From contig CANDNT010000010.1 of the NCBI GenBank assembly GCA_947387485.1, positions 62,001 through 126,000 of the forward strand: DNA of 64,000 nucleotides, given 5' to 3'. Position 1 is the first letter of the stretch. Each line of letters begins with the position of its first letter. Under the pieces are notes generated by a model. That model was not told the DNA's origin. It did no database searches and saw nothing but the letters and a program-made list of their open reading frames with translations. Source of the stretch: Aquimarina rhabdastrellae (GTDB lineage Bacteria; Bacteroidota; Bacteroidia; Flavobacteriales; Flavobacteriaceae). The position numbers were made by a program, and so were the translations under genes. Shown piece by piece: positions 1 to 8,029 of the stretch.

Positions 1-315
1 GCTCCTATAGAGGTTTTTCCTAATGTAATTATCAATGCTACTACAATCTCAAAACTAACACAACAATTACATTATATCATTAACAAAAACCTAACAGGTA
101 TTTATCACTTAGGTAGCACTAATCTTATACATCACTATGATCTTATTATTGAATTTTGCAATCAACTAATATTAGATTCTCCTATTTTTAAGCAGGTTTA
201 TAGTTCTAATAATGATCGATATCTCGCTGTATTGCCAAAAGATAACTTGTTACCTAATCATTTACAAATCACAATCGAAGAGGTTATTGATCAAGTTTTA
301 ATAAATAAGTTTTAA
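1..315 (+). CDS. RmlD-like sugar-nucleotide reductase, C-terminal part
   Basis: This is the last 104 codons of a gene that enters from outside the window and ends at TAA 313-315. The translation reads APIEVFPNVIINATTIS and continues with NLTGIYHLGSTNLIHHYDL, which resembles the substrate-binding end of RmlD-type (dTDP-4-dehydrorhamnose reductase-like) short-chain dehydrogenases, where a nucleotide-sugar is reduced with NAD(P)H. The nucleotide-binding N-terminus and catalytic YxxxK lie outside, so the family call rests on the C-terminal pattern only. The next gene follows 51 bases later on the same strand with its own -7 box, so the two need not share a transcript. Confidence 0.55.
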   Translation, partial: APIEVFPNVIINATTISKLTQQLHYIINKNLTGIYHLGSTNLIHHYDLIIEFCNQLILDSPIFKQVYSSNNDRYLAVLPKDNLLPNHLQITIEEVIDQVLINKF

Positions 316-353
316 TTATTTCTAAATACCATTTTTCATTTTCAAATTCATCT

Positions 354-361
354 TATCTTTG
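354..361 (+). promoter_or_regulatory. Bacteroidota -7 promoter box TATCTTTG
   Basis: TATCTTTG matches the Bacteroidota -7 consensus TAnnTTTG exactly. It ends only five bases before the ATG at 367, so the transcript would be leaderless or nearly so. No good TTG -33 element is visible 19-21 bases upstream, which lowers confidence. Confidence 0.4.
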
Positions 362-366
362 TATGT

Positions 367-783
367 ATGAATACTAAAGGGAAACAAATTATATTATTTG
401 ACGGTGTTTGTAATTTATGTAATAATGCTGTCAACTTTATTATTAAACATGATAAGCATGATACCTTTAGATATGCTTCATTACAAAGTGATGTCGGCAA
501 GCATTATATCAATAAGTTTAATATTGATACTCAATTATTAGATTCTATTTTACTTATTAAAGAAGATGCTGTTTATTATCATAAATCTTCGGCTGCGTTA
601 CATATTGCAAAAAAACTTTCTGGTGGTTATTCTCTTATGACTATATTTTTAATCATACCTAAACCTCTTAGGGATTTTGTATATGATTATATTGCTAAAA
701 ATAGATACAAATGGTTTGGCAAAAAAGAAAGTTGTATGTTACCTTCTCCTAAAACAAAGAATTTGTTTCTTGATCAGATTTAA
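367..783 (+). CDS. DCC1-like thiol-disulfide oxidoreductase family protein
   Basis: A 138-residue protein with the family hallmark near the N-terminus, ILFDGVCNLCNNAVNFII, where DGVCNLC is the DxxCxxC motif that gives the DCC family (DUF393) its name. The family is predicted to have a thioredoxin-like fold with the CxxC as redox centre; the physiological substrate is generally not known. Length fits the usual 115-140 residues. There is no signal peptide, so it is expected in the cytoplasm. The stop codon overlaps the stop of the convergent lipoprotein gene, so both use the same TTAA. The start is the first ATG after a -7 promoter box. Confidence 0.85.
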   Translation: MNTKGKQIILFDGVCNLCNNAVNFIIKHDKHDTFRYASLQSDVGKHYINKFNIDTQLLDSILLIKEDAVYYHKSSAALHIAKKLSGGYSLMTIFLIIPKPLRDFVYDYIAKNRYKWFGKKESCMLPSPKTKNLFLDQI

Positions 784-1157
784 TTCTCTTTATAATTATT
801 AATTGTAGTAATGTAGTTTAATTCTACACTTTTTACATTTTTATATTTCATCAATTTTTTAACCAATACTTTTTCTTTTCCTTTTGGTACTTTAAATATT
901 CCTATTTTAAGATCATCTATTTCTGCAATCAGCTTTTCAAAACTTATTTTATATTCTTTCTCTATATTTTTGATCGTGTCTTTATAGTCTTCTAATGTCA
1001 AAAAAGAAACTATCAATTCTCCTTCTACATAATTATCCATGCTATTTTTGGGCAAAGCACTTGGTGTTTCTAATGGTGTTCTATCCTCTTTGGATGAAAT
1101 TCCTTTTGCACATCCTATAAGTGTAAAAACACATATCCCTACAATAATTCTATACAT
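780..1157 (-). CDS. Small lipoprotein with protease-propeptide-like domain
   Basis: The preferred start is the ATG at 1157, giving a 125-residue product; a longer reading to 1211 adds 18 residues that do not look like a signal peptide. The N-terminus MYRIIVGICVFTLIGCAKG is a lipoprotein signal with lipobox LIGC. The mature part contains YVEGELIVSFLTLEDYK, a spaced middle, then VELNYI. That layout (xVPGExIVxF near the start, VxxVExNY at the end) is the pattern of subtilisin N-terminal propeptide/inhibitor I9-like or fervidolysin prodomain-like folds. No protease gene lies next to it, so it could be a free-standing inhibitor or chaperone; this is inference. It faces the DCC1 gene and the stops overlap. 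Confidence 0.65.
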   Translation of the reverse strand: MYRIIVGICVFTLIGCAKGISSKEDRTPLETPSALPKNSMDNYVEGELIVSFLTLEDYKDTIKNIEKEYKISFEKLIAEIDDLKIGIFKVPKGKEKVLVKKLMKYKNVKSVELNYITTINNYKEN

Positions 1158-1282
1158 CTTTGTTGCTTTTCTCTTCAAAAAATACAAAAATAATACCACA
1201 CTAGATCTCATTCCAGTATTAAATCCACTAAAATGCTCTTTTTAGTTCTTACTTAGCCTAATCTGTACTCATTTAAAAAGTA

Positions 1283-1315
1283 AAAAGACTATTTAAACAA
1301 TTTAAATAGTCTTTT
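1283..1315. terminator. Bidirectional terminator hairpin
   Basis: A perfect 15-bp inverted repeat (AAAAGACTATTTAAA / TTTAAATAGTCTTTT) with a 3-base loop. It has A and T runs at both ends, so it can act on either strand. It lies just beyond the 3' end of the minus-strand lipoprotein gene at 1367-1783. Confidence 0.8.
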
Positions 1316-1366
1316 CTTTGATCCCCATCAACCTAAAATGTAATACTTATGTAGTATACATTTTTT

Positions 1367-1783
1367 TTAGTTCATCATTTTTGAGCTATACTCTTGAATT
1401 AATTTAGCTTTTTCTGTCATATACTCTCCTAAACGTTTTGCATCTTCAGCACTAATATTTCCATTAATTTCTTGCGCTTTTGTAGCTAACTCTTGTCCTT
1501 TTTGTCCTAAAGCAGCAAAAGCAGACATATCTTTTTTCTCTGCAGCTTCTTTATACTCATTTAAATAAGCTTCATAAGCATTTACATACTCTTGAACTTC
1601 TTTACTGTCAAAACTAGGAACTCCATTGGCAGCCTTTGCTGTAGTTTTTTTCTCTTCTTTTTTTGCTTCTACTTTTTCTGTTTTTGTAGCAGTTGTTTCT
1701 TTTTCTGTTTTTGCTTCGTTCTTACATGAAACACCAATTGTCAATGTAGCGATTGCTAATGCACTTAAAACTATTTTTTTCAT
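1367..1783 (-). CDS. Lysine/alanine-rich small lipoprotein
   Basis: Starting at the ATG at 1783 the product has 138 residues. It begins MKKIVLSALAIATLTIGVSC, a lipoprotein signal peptide with lipobox IGVSC. After the cysteine comes a low-complexity linker rich in K, E, T and A (about residues 21-52), then a predicted all-helical domain of about 85 residues with repeated A, E, K and Q. No known family is recognised; the shape suits a small surface or periplasmic helical lipoprotein. A good Bacteroidota promoter lies upstream and a hairpin terminator downstream, so it is probably a single-gene transcript. Confidence 0.8.
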   Translation of the reverse strand: MKKIVLSALAIATLTIGVSCKNEAKTEKETTATKTEKVEAKKEEKKTTAKAANGVPSFDSKEVQEYVNAYEAYLNEYKEAAEKKDMSAFAALGQKGQELATKAQEINGNISAEDAKRLGEYMTEKAKLIQEYSSKMMN

Positions 1784-1816
1784 ATTATAGTAAATTAGGT
1801 TGTTAATTTTACAGTA

Positions 1817-1848
1817 CAAAAGTACATCATCGTACATCTTTTAAACAA
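1817..1848 (-). promoter_or_regulatory. Promoter for small lipoprotein gene
   Basis: Read on the minus strand, TACTTTTG (1824-1817) fits TAnnTTTG and is preceded by TTG at 1848-1846 with a 21-base spacer. The lipoprotein ATG is at 1783, leaving a leader of roughly 25-30 bases. Confidence 0.55.
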
Positions 1849-2210
1849 CCCTATAAAAGGTTAAAATATACTCCCTGAAAATGGGGATTCATTCATTTTT
1901 ACTTTTATAAATCTATAAATACATATCAAAAACACTACTTTTTACTATTACACCATAACATCATTATGGCAATACCACAAATTTCAATAATTCACTAAAA
2001 ATCTTTGCATTAGACACATTTTATATAGTATAAAATAGTACCTTTAAGGTAAGAAATGACAATTTAGAATCTTCCTCTTTCTTATAAAATAAACTGTCAT
2101 CCTTAATACACCCGTAGGTATATTCTATACTTACTATGGGCATCCGCCCTATGTATTTTCAGTTTATTTATTTGGTAGAGTATTTTTTATCTTGTCGTGA
2201 CTCGTTAATC

Positions 2211-2251
2211 TCTTTTTATATGTTTAAATCCTATAAGAACATATAAAAAGG
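2211..2251 (+). promoter_or_regulatory. Leader hairpin upstream of hcp
   Basis: A 13-bp inverted repeat, CTTTTTATATGTT (2212-2224) with AACATATAAAAAG (2238-2250), encloses a 13-base loop and ends about 40 bases before the hcp start codon. No T-run follows it, so it is not an intrinsic terminator for the plus strand. The whole 506-base gap 1784-2289 upstream of hcp contains no other gene I can support, and no clear TAnnTTTG box was found for hcp itself. Confidence 0.5.
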
Positions 2252-2289
2252 TCAATCAATTAATTATTTAAATAAAAAATCAAAACATT

Positions 2290-2691
2290 ATGGGATCATT
2301 TAGAGCTACATTAGAGTTTGCAGGAAAAGAATACGACGTCCTAGACTTAAAGACTTCTTTTAAAAGAGAAATTGACAGAAAAGGTAAAGTTTCTTCGAGT
2401 GTATCTTCTCCAGACGGAATTACTATTACTGTTGAATCTACTGAAAATACAGATATAGCTGAAGCTACATTAATTAGCCAGTTCAAGCCTGTTGACGGAA
2501 AGGTTATCTTTAAAAAGGTAGACCAAGATTCAAAAATGAAAGAATTAGAATGGAAAAATGGTTATATCGTTTATTACGAAGAGAATCTTAATGTAAATAA
2601 CGAAGTACCTATGACCATTACTTTTACTGTATCTGCAGAAGAAGTTAGTCTAGGTAAAGCATCTATCAACTATCGTTGGCCTATTGCTTAA
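2290..2691 (+). CDS. tssD: T6SSiii tube protein Hcp (TssD)
   Basis: A 133-residue protein starting MGSFRATLEFAGKEYDVL. It matches the Bacteroidota Hcp/TssD family: an N-terminal GSF(R/K)A start, a beta-barrel with the segment VIFKKVDQDSKMKELEW, and an INYRWP C-terminus. Hcp hexamers stack to form the inner tube that is thrown out with the spike and effectors. No export signal is present, as expected for a tube protein loaded from the cytoplasm. It lies 18 kb from the main T6SS cluster on the opposite strand, alone, with a long leader containing a hairpin and a strong terminator behind it. This monocistronic layout suits a protein needed in many copies. No effector domain is fused to it. Confidence 0.85.
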   Translation: MGSFRATLEFAGKEYDVLDLKTSFKREIDRKGKVSSSVSSPDGITITVESTENTDIAEATLISQFKPVDGKVIFKKVDQDSKMKELEWKNGYIVYYEENLNVNNEVPMTITFTVSAEEVSLGKASINYRWPIA

Positions 2692-2702
2692 TGATATAAA
2701 AT

Positions 2703-2735
2703 ATCAAAGGAGTAAAATTTTTACTCCTTTGATTT
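2703..2735 (+). terminator. Terminator of hcp
   Basis: Perfect 15-bp inverted repeat (ATCAAAGGAGTAAAA / TTTTACTCCTTTGAT) starting 11 bases after the hcp stop, followed by a T-rich stretch. It makes hcp a single-gene unit. Confidence 0.8.
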
Positions 2736-2784
2736 CTTTCTTCTATTTCATCTTATCATTTTTAAATAACAATACTTATTCTCT

Positions 2785-3081
2785 TTAGTTTAGAAAGTAT
2801 TCCCAACATGAGCTTGTAAAAGTCACTGTCGAGTATAATCCTAAAGAAATAATAAAAACTGCATCAATATACCTACTTTTAAAAGGTTCACAACTAGAAG
2901 AAAATAAAGCTCCTATAACTGCAAATAATCCTGAAAAAAGAGGTATTAAGATAAAAAGTGTTGCATACATAGAAAAGCCTATTTCTTTATAAAAAATGCT
3001 TACTTCTCTATTTTGAGCGCACACAATGAGATGAAAACCTATAAGTAATAGGTTACAAAATAAGATTAGTTTTTTTAACAT
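2785..3081 (-). CDS. Small hypothetical membrane protein
   Basis: A 98-residue product with three hydrophobic segments: about residues 4-22 (could also be a signal peptide ending CAQ), 40-62 and 72-92. No conserved family is recognised. Cysteines occur in SSSCEPF and SSCWEY. It stands alone between the hcp terminator and an untranslated stretch. Coding is supported only by length and coherent membrane pattern; the start has a weak ribosome-binding region. It could be a genus-specific inner membrane protein. Confidence 0.5.
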   Translation of the reverse strand: MLKKLILFCNLLLIGFHLIVCAQNREVSIFYKEIGFSMYATLFILIPLFSGLFAVIGALFSSSCEPFKSRYIDAVFIISLGLYSTVTFTSSCWEYFLN

Positions 3082-3315
3082 GGGGAATTAACTAACTATT
3101 TCTAGGTTTCCAAAGTATTATTTTTTCGTTATAAAATAAAATCTTTGATGAAAGCTTATTCCCACAAAACACACTACAATCTGTGTATCAAAAAATTACA
3201 ACACTTCTTTTGTTCTCAATAGTTTCAATACTTCAATAACAACTATCAATATTGTCTCCTCATATATAGTAACAACTATTTCCATTTCAACAAAATTTAT
3301 CAAATCTACAGAAAT

Positions 3316-3346
3316 TAAAAGAGCTAGTACTGTATATTGTACTAGC
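3316..3346 (-). terminator. Terminator of the ABC permease/M1 gene
   Basis: Read on the minus strand, GCTAGTAC and GTACTAGC form an 8-bp stem with an 8-base loop, followed by CTCTTTT. It lies about 40 bases after the stop at 3387. The rest of the 305-base gap 3082-3386 holds no feature I can support. Confidence 0.65.
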
Positions 3347-3386
3347 CCACTACTCAATTTTAATCTCTAGATGAAAATCGAGATTT

Positions 3387-6300
3387 TCACAATGCTATTG
3401 TATTATCTAATTGGTTTTTATCTAATCTTGTTCCATAAGGATCTATACTTATATATTGAGGTTTTTCATCTACTATAAAACGTATTTCTTGTTCCTTTTG
3501 ATGAATTCGTTTTGTATTCAGTATTATAATATCATCTTGGTCGGTAATTTCTTTAGGTTGCTTTTTAAACATACCCAATGTAATAGGTTCGTCTATTGCT
3601 ATTGGTGATTTTTTTCCTTGCTTATCACTATAACGTTGTGCTTTTACAGTCAATCTTATTTCATATTTTCCATTCTTCATCTTTTTTATAGTCTTCTCTT
3701 TAATACTTAAATCATAAGTTATAACGCGTTTAAACCAATCATCAATAAGTTGATGATATTCTTGAGGAGTTACTTTATACACTTCATTAATAAACTCTAA
3801 CGAAGTTGCTTTTAGTGCTGTAGTATCTCTATATCTAGTTATTAACTTTTTTAATACACCATTTACTTGTTCTTCTCCTATTAACTCTTTTAAGGCTAAC
3901 ATTACTGTATATGCTTTTCCGTAAGCCAAATAGTTTTCTCCTTCACTTAAATATAAAGGGGATTCTTCTTCATTACTATATGATTTCCCTCTAAAATAGC
4001 GATCTATTGCCGATCTACTCAATTGCCATATTGCTTTTTTACCATGAGTTTTTTCCATGATTACAGCTTCTGTATATTTAGCAAAACCTTCGATAAGCAA
4101 AGTTCCTCCTGGAGCTAATTTTGGTGCTAACATTCTTCCCCACCATTGATGCGCTACTTCATGAATCGTACGCTTAGAAACCACATCAAACCCCAAACTA
4201 TCTTCTACATTTGTCAAGTACAATCGATCTTCGACCATACTTATCACTCCTGGATGTGCATATCCTCCAAAACTCCAATGTTTAGGTACCTCAACAAATC
4301 GAATATGAGATAATGGATATTCTCCATAATTAGTATCACAATACGCTAATGTTTTTTCTATTACTTCTTGCATGCGCTTAATATTTATCTCATGCGTTTT
4401 GTGATAATAGTTTTCTATAGTTATTCCTTCATAATTATTAATTTCTCGTTTATAATCTCCAGAAAAATATCCTATTGTTGGTACTATTGCTTCTTCTGCT
4501 TTAAATCGATAATAATTGCGTCCGTCTTGAGTCCATTGATCAATAAGTTTTCCTGTTGAAATTCCTACTTGATCTTCGCTTGTAGAGAAAGTCGTTTCAA
4601 AACTTAATTTATTATAACTCACTTCTTCTTTATCAAAATGTCCTATATCAACAGGTATTACTTCGCGTTTTGATAGTTCTCTTAACTGTCGTTCTTTATT
4701 ATTTTTTAGTTCTCTATTTAAACTATATCCTAATTGTGGTGCTATTTCTAGAAATTGGATATAACTTCCGTTTTGTAATACTGTTCTATTGGTTTCATAT
4801 CTGCCATATGTTTTCTTTATTTTAAAAGAAATGCTTACGGTTTCTTTAGGTAAAATAGGTTTATTCATTTTGAATAAAAAAGTACCTGTATTACTGTCTC
4901 TTTCAACCAATTTTCCATTTTGCAATGTTATATTTTCTATAGGAGCCTTTTCTGTAATAAACACCGTATCAATTATTTCTTCATGCTTATTTATAAGTTC
5001 GTAATTTATAGTGGCTTCATATTTATTTTGTTTTGGATATATCGCTATATCAGATTGAATTGAAATTGGATATAGCTGTGGTAATGCTTTATATTTTACA
5101 TAGTTCTTTTCATATAAAGCTTGATTATCCCATCTTTCGCTCTGCGTATAAAATACATTCTTGATATGTAAATTATAATATATCCATCCTCCAGTAGTAA
5201 GATATAGCACTGTTACGGTAATTAGAGCATATCGTTTTTTACTGCTCCAATTAACTCCTATTGTTTTCCACAATTCTTTTGTTCCTTTTAAATTCCCTCT
5301 TTGCCATATGTGTAATGTTATTAACATGAGTATTCCTCCAAAAAAACTCCAATACACCCCATGATCTATAAAAGTATTTAGTCCTAATTCATATCCACTT
5401 ATAGCACTGTATGAAGGCGGAACTATATTAGCTAATTTTATTAATGGATGTCCTAAACCAATAGAAGAACCTACTTGAGAGCCTAAAAGTGTTAACACTA
5501 TTGCCATCACTCCCATACCTACATATTTATTGGTTACTATAGTCTGAAAGAAAAATGCTAGAAATGCATACACCAGATATAAAATTCCTTGATGAATATA
5601 GACTAAAAGGTATTGCTCAAGTTCGATATGAGTATATCCATTATATAATTGAAACCCTATACTTAATATTATTGCAGTTGTAATAATTGTAAAAGGAATA
5701 CTCATTATAGCAATCAATTTTGTGCTATAAAAAACAGTGTTAGATATTGGTAATGTATCTATAATCTGATAAAAATTTTGATTGCGTTCTCTCCAAATCA
5801 GTTCTCCACTATAAAACACAATTAATAACAACATAAACTTAGGTAATGGATCTGTAAATAATTCTATTATTAAAGCTGTAGTAGGATACATACTGCTTTG
5901 ATACTCTCCCCCTTGATGAATTCTTAAATAAACCTCGGTAATCACTATGACTATCCACAAAATAAACATGAATACGAATGACAAGCTCTTATAAATACTC
6001 AAGCAATTCATCTTAATAAGAGCTAAAATACTTCTCAAATAATGTCTGCTATCACATAACTGTTTTACACTATAATATTGATATATTGTTGTAGCATTAG
6101 TTATGACTTCTTCTTTTACGCTCTTTATTTTATGTTTTGTTATCTTAAATCGAAATAATGTATATGTTATCACCAATATCAGCACACTTAAAACCATCCA
6201 TATCACACGATTAATCAATAAGTTACCACTCATACTTATTATTAAGTTACTTTTTTCATGGGGTGTCCAATATTGAGTTTGTTCAAAAAATGCATTTAAT

Positions 6301-6950
6301 CCAAAAGGATCAAAAATTGCTCCCCAAAAGAGTGCTGAAGCGTCTACTTGACTTGAACTTGCCATTAATGGAGAATTAAATGCTACTGAGGTTATAAAAT
6401 AAAGTGCATAAATGAGTATTGCACTTGTATATATAGCGATACTATTTCTTGACAGTATAGCGACACTTGTAATTATTGTAAAACAAATAAAGATATTGGG
6501 GATGATAAGAAATAACCAGCTACTTATATAGCTATTTATAGCCATAGGCATAACCATTTCTGGGTCGTGCATAGGTAATTCAAATCCTATCATAAGTCCC
6601 AATAAGAAAAAGGTCATACAACTTAAACTTGCTATGTAAATAGCTATACATCTACTTATAAAAAAATCGTATTTCTTGAGCTTTGTAGTATATATTAAAG
6701 TTTCCATTTGATATTCTTTATCTCTTAGTATTCCGCTAATCGCAAAAAACATGATAAAGAATACGCTTCCTAAAGTAAACACTCCACTTTTATAGGCAAT
6801 TTGATATGGTGTATTTATAAAAAGACTTCCTGCCACAGCTCCTTTTGTAAACACTATACCTAGAAATAATATTATTAAAGAGCATGCCCAGAATAAACGT
6901 TGTTTGAATTGAAAAAACAACTCAAAGCGAATCAATTGTAATATTAGCAT
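3387..6950 (-). CDS. ABC-2 permease fused to M1 family aminopeptidase
   Basis: A 1187-residue fusion. The N-terminal half (about residues 1-590) has about a dozen hydrophobic segments arranged as two ABC-2 type permease units. The C-terminal half is an M1 metallopeptidase domain with the zinc motif HEVAHQWWG near residue 926; the usual GxMEN exopeptidase motif position reads GGYAHPG, so substrate choice may differ from classical aminopeptidases. Permease/M1 fusions of this kind are common in Bacteroidota and are exported-face peptidases anchored by their transporter part; substrates are unknown. It lies 6 bases after its ATPase gene, so both form one operon, transcribed away from a LytS/LytTR pair that may sense or control it. 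Confidence 0.9.
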   Translation of the reverse strand: MLILQLIRFELFFQFKQRLFWACSLIILFLGIVFTKGAVAGSLFINTPYQIAYKSGVFTLGSVFFIMFFAISGILRDKEYQMETLIYTTKLKKYDFFISRCIAIYIASLSCMTFFLLGLMIGFELPMHDPEMVMPMAINSYISSWLFLIIPNIFICFTIITSVAILSRNSIAIYTSAILIYALYFITSVAFNSPLMASSSQVDASALFWGAIFDPFGLNAFFEQTQYWTPHEKSNLIISMSGNLLINRVIWMVLSVLILVITYTLFRFKITKHKIKSVKEEVITNATTIYQYYSVKQLCDSRHYLRSILALIKMNCLSIYKSLSFVFMFILWIVIVITEVYLRIHQGGEYQSSMYPTTALIIELFTDPLPKFMLLLIVFYSGELIWRERNQNFYQIIDTLPISNTVFYSTKLIAIMSIPFTIITTAIILSIGFQLYNGYTHIELEQYLLVYIHQGILYLVYAFLAFFFQTIVTNKYVGMGVMAIVLTLLGSQVGSSIGLGHPLIKLANIVPPSYSAISGYELGLNTFIDHGVYWSFFGGILMLITLHIWQRGNLKGTKELWKTIGVNWSSKKRYALITVTVLYLTTGGWIYYNLHIKNVFYTQSERWDNQALYEKNYVKYKALPQLYPISIQSDIAIYPKQNKYEATINYELINKHEEIIDTVFITEKAPIENITLQNGKLVERDSNTGTFLFKMNKPILPKETVSISFKIKKTYGRYETNRTVLQNGSYIQFLEIAPQLGYSLNRELKNNKERQLRELSKREVIPVDIGHFDKEEVSYNKLSFETTFSTSEDQVGISTGKLIDQWTQDGRNYYRFKAEEAIVPTIGYFSGDYKREINNYEGITIENYYHKTHEINIKRMQEVIEKTLAYCDTNYGEYPLSHIRFVEVPKHWSFGGYAHPGVISMVEDRLYLTNVEDSLGFDVVSKRTIHEVAHQWWGRMLAPKLAPGGTLLIEGFAKYTEAVIMEKTHGKKAIWQLSRSAIDRYFRGKSYSNEEESPLYLSEGENYLAYGKAYTVMLALKELIGEEQVNGVLKKLITRYRDTTALKATSLEFINEVYKVTPQEYHQLIDDWFKRVITYDLSIKEKTIKKMKNGKYEIRLTVKAQRYSDKQGKKSPIAIDEPITLGMFKKQPKEITDQDDIIILNTKRIHQKEQEIRFIVDEKPQYISIDPYGTRLDKNQLDNTIAL

Positions 6951-6956
6951 AGTGGT

Positions 6957-7826
6957 TTATAGTTGTGTTTGTGAAAAATAAAGGTCTTCTAGATTAGCTT
7001 TTTTAGGACTGAATCCTTTTTCTGGATTCTCATCACTTAATACGGTAATTTGTGTTTGTCCTGCAATCAACTTGGTTGCGATAACTTTATACTGTTCTTT
7101 GTATGAGATTAACTCTTCTTTGGTTATTAGTTTACTCCAAACTTTACTCTCTAGTGTCTTAACCAATTCTTGAGGTTTCCCTTTAAGTATAATTTGTCCT
7201 TGATCAAAAATTGCCATTTGGGTACACAAATCATATACATCATCTACTAAATGTGTAGACAGTATAACTATCACATGTTCTCCTATTTCACTTAATAAGT
7301 TCAAAAAGCGATTACGTTCTTCTGGATCTAATCCTGCTGTAGGTTCGTCTACCAATATTACTTTAGGATCTCCTAATAAAGCTTGTGCAATACCAAAACG
7401 TTGTTTCATACCACCAGAAAATGTTGCTACTGCTTTTTTGCGATATTGGTATAAATTGGTTTGATACAATAAACTTTCTACTTGTTTTCTCCTTTCTTTT
7501 ACATTAATCACTCCTTTTAACACGGCTAAATGCTCTAGTAATTCTTGTGCAGAAACTTTGGGGTATACTCCAAATTCTTGTGGCAAATAGCCTAAACAAT
7601 TCCGAATATCATTAGGGTGTTTAACAATATCTTTTTGGTTAAAATAAATAGTTCCAGAAGATGGTTTTTGAAGTGAGGCTATAGTTCTCATTAAAGAAGA
7701 TTTACCTGCTCCATTAGCTCCTAATAAACCAAACATACCATCTTTTAGCGTAAGCGATACATTATTTAAAGCCAATACTCCATTAGCATATCTTTTGGTT
7801 AAGTTTTCAATCTGTAACGTGTTCAT
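6957..7826 (-). CDS. ABC transporter ATP-binding protein
   Basis: The likely start is the ATG at 7826 (MNTLQIENLTKRYANG); the longer reading adds six residues. All nucleotide-binding motifs are present: Walker A GANGAGKSS, Q-loop LPQEFGVYP, signature FSGGMKQR, Walker B VILVDEPTAG and switch histidine in LSTHLVDD. It is the energising subunit for the permease/M1 peptidase encoded directly downstream, with which it forms a two-gene operon. The C-terminal 80 residues are a typical accessory region of exporter ATPases. A 17-base palindrome lies 37 bases before the start codon. Confidence 0.9.
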   Translation of the reverse strand: MNTLQIENLTKRYANGVLALNNVSLTLKDGMFGLLGANGAGKSSLMRTIASLQKPSSGTIYFNQKDIVKHPNDIRNCLGYLPQEFGVYPKVSAQELLEHLAVLKGVINVKERRKQVESLLYQTNLYQYRKKAVATFSGGMKQRFGIAQALLGDPKVILVDEPTAGLDPEERNRFLNLLSEIGEHVIVILSTHLVDDVYDLCTQMAIFDQGQIILKGKPQELVKTLESKVWSKLITKEELISYKEQYKVIATKLIAGQTQITVLSDENPEKGFSPKKANLEDLYFSQTQL

Positions 7827-7862
7827 ACGAATAGTTTTTATCACTACGAACCTACAGCGCTA

Positions 7863-7879
7863 ATTAGTGTATCACTAAT
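7863..7879. promoter_or_regulatory. Palindrome in divergent control region
   Basis: ATTAGTG-TAT-CACTAAT is a 7-bp perfect inverted repeat with a 3-base centre. It lies between the ABC operon (minus) and the sensor kinase gene (plus), 37 bases upstream of the ABC ATPase start. It could be an operator or a leader hairpin for the ABC transcript. Confidence 0.3.
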
Positions 7880-7994
7880 AAAAAGGATAAAACCAGACTC
7901 TTTTTATATAGAAGTATCTTGTATACTCTCCAACTAGTGTTCATCCAAAAAAACAGTTGTTTTGTATTCATTTGATATCGGTTTATCAAGTTAA

Positions 7995-8025
7995 TTGTTT
8001 CAACCGTTCAATACCTTTAATTTTG
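7995..8025 (+). promoter_or_regulatory. Promoter of the LytS-type kinase gene
   Basis: TTG (7995-7997), a 20-base spacer and TAATTTTG (8018-8025) form a full Bacteroidota promoter. The ATG is at 8030, so transcription should begin at or next to the start codon and give a leaderless message. Confidence 0.65.
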
Positions 8026-8029
8026 CAAT

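Noticed and set aside
1918..2210. A small gene or riboswitch in the gap before hcp
   Set aside because: No frame with a good start and no recognisable riboswitch core was seen; only short, weak stems occur apart from the hairpin at 2211-2251.
2290..2691. Hcp gene as part of a phage tail remnant
   Set aside because: The protein has the Bacteroidota TssD pattern, and there are no tail genes nearby; a full T6SSiii cluster is in the window.
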